Shown here piece after piece: positions 61,132 to 64,000 of a DNA stretch of 64,000 nucleotides. Made by a program: the position numbers and the translations under genes. Origin of the DNA: Cryobacterium sp. SO2 (lineage in GTDB: Bacteria > Actinomycetota > Actinomycetes > Actinomycetales > Microbacteriaceae); NCBI RefSeq assembly GCF_026151165.2, contig NZ_CP117849.1:434001-498000 (forward strand). The letters run 5' to 3'. The number at the start of each line of letters is the position of its first letter. The stretch's first letter is position 1. The notes beneath the pieces are model-generated. The model was given only the letters and a program-made list of their open reading frames with translations, searched no databases and had not been told where the DNA came from.

Positions 61132-62418
61132 ATGAGAATTCTCCTCGTTGGGGCGGGTGGCGTCGGTGACGCCTTCGCGAAGATCGTTGCCCGCCGCTCG
61201 TTTTATGAGCAGGTCGTGGTGAGCGACTACGACCTCGGCCGGGCGGAGCGCACCATCGCGTCGATCACGGCCCGGCACGGCGCCGAGATCGCCGGCCGGT
61301 TCACGGCGGCGCAGATCGACGCCTCCGACCCGGATGTGGTGGCGCGCGTGGCCCGCGAGCACGGCGCCACCCACGTGATGAACGCCGTGGAGCCCAAGTT
61401 CGTGCAGAGCATCTTCGCCGGGGCGCTCGCCGCGGGCGCCGACTACCTTGACATGGCGATGAGCCTGTCGGAGCCGCATCCGACCGACCCGCACAGAGAG
61501 ACCGGCATCAAGCTCGGCGACGACCAGTTCGAGCAGGCCGCCGACTGGGAGACCAGCGGCCGGCTCGCGTTGGTGGGCATGGGCGTGGAACCGGGGCTCT
61601 CCGACGTGTTCGCCCGCTACGCCTCCGACCACCTGTTCAGCGAGATCGACGAGCTCGGCACCAGGGACGGCGCCAACCTGGTGGTGCGCGACGAGGCCGG
61701 CAACGAGATCTTCGCGCCGTCGTTCAGTATCTGGACCACGATCGAGGAGTGCCTGAACCCGCCGGTGATCTTCGAAAAGGACCGCGGCTGGTACACGACT
61801 CCGCCGTTCAGCGAGCCGGAGGTGTTCGACTTCCCCGAGGGCATCGGCCCGGTGGAGTGCGTGAACGTGGAGCACGAAGAGGTGCTGCTGATGCCGCGCT
61901 GGCTCGACGCCAAGCGGGTCACCTTCAAGTACGGCCTCGGTGAGGAGTTCATCGGGGTACTCAAGACGCTTCACTTGCTCGGCCTCGACAGCGTCGCGCC
62001 CGTGAAGGTGCGCACCGCGGAGGGCCCGGCGATGGTCGCGCCGCGCGATGTGGTGGCCGCGAGCCTGCCCGACCCGGCCACGATCGGCCCGCGGATGACC
62101 GGCAAGACCTGCGCCGGCGTCTGGGTGACCGGCACCGGCACGGATGGCGCGCCGCGCGAGGTGTACCTCTATCACGTGAGCGACAACGAGTGGACAATGG
62201 CCGAGTACGACGCCCAGTGTGTGGTCTGGCAGACGGCGCTGAACCCGGCGATCGCGCTCGAGCTGCTGGCGACGGGCGTCTGGACTGGAAGCGGTGTGCT
62301 CGGCCCGGAGGCCTTCGACGCCCAGCCGTACCTCGACCTCATGGCCGCGCCCGAACCAGCCGGCTACGGCCAGCCCTGGGGCATGGACGAGCGCACCCCA
62401 ACGGTTCGCGAGCCGTGA
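61132..62418 (+). CDS. Saccharopine dehydrogenase-family NAD(P)-dependent oxidoreductase
   Basis: A 428-residue enzyme with an N-terminal Rossmann fold (ILLVGAGGVGDAFAKIVAR, VVSDYDLGRAE) and the saccharopine-dehydrogenase-type catalytic domain (MNAVEPKFVQSIFAGALAAGADYLDMAM, VGMGVEPGLSDVFARYA). The family covers saccharopine reductase, carboxynorspermidine synthase and related amine-condensing dehydrogenases; the exact reaction cannot be assigned, and no lysine or polyamine genes are adjacent. Its stop codon lies inside the left arm of a convergent terminator palindrome. Confidence 0.85.
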   Translation: MRILLVGAGGVGDAFAKIVARRSFYEQVVVSDYDLGRAERTIASITARHGAEIAGRFTAAQIDASDPDVVARVAREHGATHVMNAVEPKFVQSIFAGALAAGADYLDMAMSLSEPHPTDPHRETGIKLGDDQFEQAADWETSGRLALVGMGVEPGLSDVFARYASDHLFSEIDELGTRDGANLVVRDEAGNEIFAPSFSIWTTIEECLNPPVIFEKDRGWYTTPPFSEPEVFDFPEGIGPVECVNVEHEEVLLMPRWLDAKRVTFKYGLGEEFIGVLKTLHLLGLDSVAPVKVRTAEGPAMVAPRDVVAASLPDPATIGPRMTGKTCAGVWVTGTGTDGAPREVYLYHVSDNEWTMAEYDAQCVVWQTALNPAIALELLATGVWTGSGVLGPEAFDAQPYLDLMAAPEPAGYGQPWGMDERTPTVREP

Positions 62419-62467
62419 GATAAACCCCAACCCGGGCGTCGGGAAGGGGCTTAACTCACGGCTCGCG
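62407..62467. terminator. Two-part hairpin between convergent genes, twin of 52450-52504
   Basis: Outer arms CGCGAGCCGTGAG (62407-62419) and CTCACGGCTCGCG (62455-62467) are perfect 13-bp partners. The interior has CCCC against GGGG next to the outer arms. The 10-bp arms GAGCCGTGAG/CTCACGGCTC and their 35-base spacing equal those of the hairpin at 52450. The left arm overlaps the end of the upstream coding region. Confidence 0.78.
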
Positions 62468-62471
62468 AGGG

Positions 62472-63059
62472 TTAGCGCCGGTGATGCGCCGCGGAGGCCA
62501 GCACCCGGCGGCCGAGCAGGTCGCAGGCGGTGATGGTGCGCTTGGCGAGGCGGTGAATCGGGATGCGGCCGCCGCCGGCCAGCGACACGTCGTACCGGAT
62601 CACCGACGCGATGCCTCGCCCGTAGGTGAGGTGCAGGGCCTCGGTGAGCCGCTTGGTGCGGAACCGACCGCGGGTGCCCATCGCCACGACGGTCACCCGC
62701 GCCAGGCCGGCCTGCCCGTACCGCTCGCGCACCGCGCCGAGAAGTTCGTCGGCGGCAGCGAAGCCGAGCGGGGTGTTGGCCGTGGCGATCACGGCGATGA
62801 TCGACGGCGACTCGAGCAGGTCGAGGCCCTCGCCGAGCGCGTGCGGGCCCAGGTCGTGCAGTACCAGGCCGCCGTCGATGCTCGCGGCGTCGTCGCCGCG
62901 GGGCAGCCGGGCGCCCACCGACCCCGACGAGTGGTCGGCCAGCGTCGGCACGCTGGGCGACAGGCGTGACAGCTGGTCGAACAGGATGGCGGCGAGCGTG
63001 GTGGTGCCCACGCCGCCGGCGGTGCCGCAGACGACGATGCGCAGGGTGCCGTGGGTCAC
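62472..63059 (-). CDS. MinD/ParA-like protein of a type VII secretion locus, P-loop degenerate
   Basis: A 195-residue SIMIBI-type P-loop fold. The N-terminal loop reads GTAGGVGTTTLAA where active MinD/ParA proteins have KGGxGKTT: both the signature lysine and the P-loop lysine are missing. The later LVLHDLGPHALGEGLDLLESPSIIAVIATANTP block is MinD-like (switch II region). GTG start overlapping the EccC stop (GTGA), so it is coupled to EccC. MinD-like proteins occur in many actinobacterial ESX loci (EspI-like), usually longer. A regulatory rather than ATP-driven role is likely (inference). Confidence 0.75.
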   Translation of the reverse strand: MTHGTLRIVVCGTAGGVGTTTLAAILFDQLSRLSPSVPTLADHSSGSVGARLPRGDDAASIDGGLVLHDLGPHALGEGLDLLESPSIIAVIATANTPLGFAAADELLGAVRERYGQAGLARVTVVAMGTRGRFRTKRLTEALHLTYGRGIASVIRYDVSLAGGGRIPIHRLAKRTITACDLLGRRVLASAAHHRR

Positions 63060-64000
63060 AGTGCCAGCTCCTTCGCCAGGGATTCGGCCGCTTCAGTGGC
63101 GGGGTTCCGGGCATGCGCGATCTGCACGATCCGCGGCCGGTCGCCGCGTCGCACGATCCGGCCGCGGCCCGGCGGCATCTGCTCGGCGTACACCCCGGGC
63201 AGGATCTGGCCTTCCGTGCGCTCGCCCGACATGATCAGGCTCGTCGCGCCGGTGTCGCGCAGCGACTGGAGGACCACGTCGTAGAGCGCCCGGGACGCGC
63301 CGGCCACCGGGCGGGTGACGATCACGTTGAGCCGCAGCTCGCGGGCGCTGGGCAGGAACGGCAGCAGCGGCGCCAGCGGGTCGGTGCCGCCGGAGGCGAG
63401 CACGTCGTAGTCGTCGGCGATCACCACGATGCGCGGCCCGGCCGAGCGGTCGGACGCATCCTGCCGTTGGGCCAGCTCATTCGCGATGGCGGTGGTGAGC
63501 ACCCGGGCCTGGCCGCTGGATTCGGCGAGCCCGCCCAGGTAGTCGTCCGGGCAGGACGAGGCGATCTCCCCGCGCACGTCCATGATCGCGATCACGAGCT
63601 CGTCGGCCGTGTACCGGTCGATCAGCCCCTGCACGATGCCGCGCACGAATGTGGACTTGCCCGAGGCGTGGTCGCCGAACACGAGCACGTGCTGGTCCCG
63701 GGACGCCAGGTCGAGGTAGGCCGGTTCCATGGTGTCCTGGCGCAGGCCGAACGGCACCGCATCGGGCGAGTCGATGGCATCGGGCAGTTCGTCGGGCGAG
63801 AAACTGTCGGGCAGCAGCCGGATGGGCGCGGCCGACGGGCCCTGCCAACTGTGCGCCGAGCGGGAGGCGAGTTGTTCGATCTCGTCGCCGATCAGGTCGT
63901 CGGCGGTGTCGTCGAGCACGGGCAGGGCGATGTGAGCGAACAGGCCGTCGTCGGTGATCGCCCGCCCGGGCTGGTCGCTGCGGAGCGCCCCGGAGAGCTT
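63056..64000 (-). CDS. eccC: Type VII secretion ATPase EccC, C-terminal part (continues beyond window)
   Basis: The frame is open to the right edge, so this is the C-terminal 314 residues of a larger protein. KLSGALRSDQPGRAITDDGLFAHIALP is the linker between the last two FtsK/SpoIIIE-like domains of EccC. The final ATPase domain follows, with Walker A GDHASGKST, Walker B RIVVIADDYD and TRPVAGASRALYDVVLQ near the end. The Walker lysine is kept. EccC is the hexameric motor of ESX secretion, recognising WXG100 substrates through its last domain. It indicates that an ESX locus extends to the right of the window. Confidence 0.85.
   Translation of the reverse strand, partial: KLSGALRSDQPGRAITDDGLFAHIALPVLDDTADDLIGDEIEQLASRSAHSWQGPSAAPIRLLPDSFSPDELPDAIDSPDAVPFGLRQDTMEPAYLDLASRDQHVLVFGDHASGKSTFVRGIVQGLIDRYTADELVIAIMDVRGEIASSCPDDYLGGLAESSGQARVLTTAIANELAQRQDASDRSAGPRIVVIADDYDVLASGGTDPLAPLLPFLPSARELRLNVIVTRPVAGASRALYDVVLQSLRDTGATSLIMSGERTEGQILPGVYAEQMPPGRGRIVRRGDRPRIVQIAHARNPATEAAESLAKELAL

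Overview
The window is high-GC DNA with short intergenic gaps, many GTG starts, ATGA/GTGA gene overlaps and lipoprotein sugar-binding proteins. The gene set (mycothiol-type ArsC, Eis-like acetyltransferase, PucR- and ROK-family regulators, a type VII secretion ATPase) points to an actinobacterium. The overall style fits a soil- or plant-associated Microbacteriaceae; this is inferred from gene content and cannot be proven here. No rRNA, tRNA, CRISPR array, phage or transposase gene was seen.

Layout. 1-4 kb: two RutA-type flavin monooxygenases around an ATZ/TRZ amidohydrolase and a TenA protein, a candidate pathway for a pyrimidine-like heterocycle. 4-6 kb: Hsp20, a serine hydrolase and ArsC. 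6-13 kb: a leftward peptide-type ABC importer operon with a prolidase-like amidohydrolase. 13-17 kb: a PPC-domain protein, a frameshifted PucR-type regulator, and a divergent acr3/arsR pair whose control region shares an operator-like motif with arsC. 17-22 kb: M23 peptidase, CHY zinc-finger protein, membrane-anchored thiol-disulfide protein, Eis-like acetyltransferase, glycerate kinase.

22-54.7 kb is a hemicellulose-utilisation island in three modules. (a) 22.3-35.1 kb: LacI regulator, GH27, sugar importer, GH43, DUF624, GH51, GH43 lipoprotein and GH127, an arabinan / arabinoside module. The GH27 carries the Asp-to-Ile change that marks beta-L-arabinopyranosidases. (b) 35.4-43.9 kb: xylB and xylA divergent from a three-gene ChvE/XylFGH-type importer, plus a ROK regulator. 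(c) 44.2-54.7 kb: LacI regulator, importer, GH31 alpha-xylosidase, GH1 beta-glucosidase, a sugar-dehydrogenase-like SDR and a second ROK regulator, as expected for xyloglucan oligosaccharides. Xylose freed by module c would feed xylA/xylB of module b. Candidate operators for both LacI proteins and a shared one for the ROK pair can be read directly.

54.7-64 kb: LysR/GNAT pair, Bcr/CflA-type MFS exporter, an RsbQ-type hydrolase translationally coupled to a PAS-GAF-GGDEF diguanylate cyclase, a PAP2 phosphatase, a saccharopine-dehydrogenase-like enzyme, and the edge of a type VII secretion locus (MinD-like protein with a degenerate P-loop, plus the C-terminal ATPase domain of EccC).

Two structural themes recur. 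Every one of the four ABC binding-protein genes is followed at once by a strong hairpin. Gene ends carry long two-part palindromes of about 45-70 bp, some repeated locally or at distant sites.
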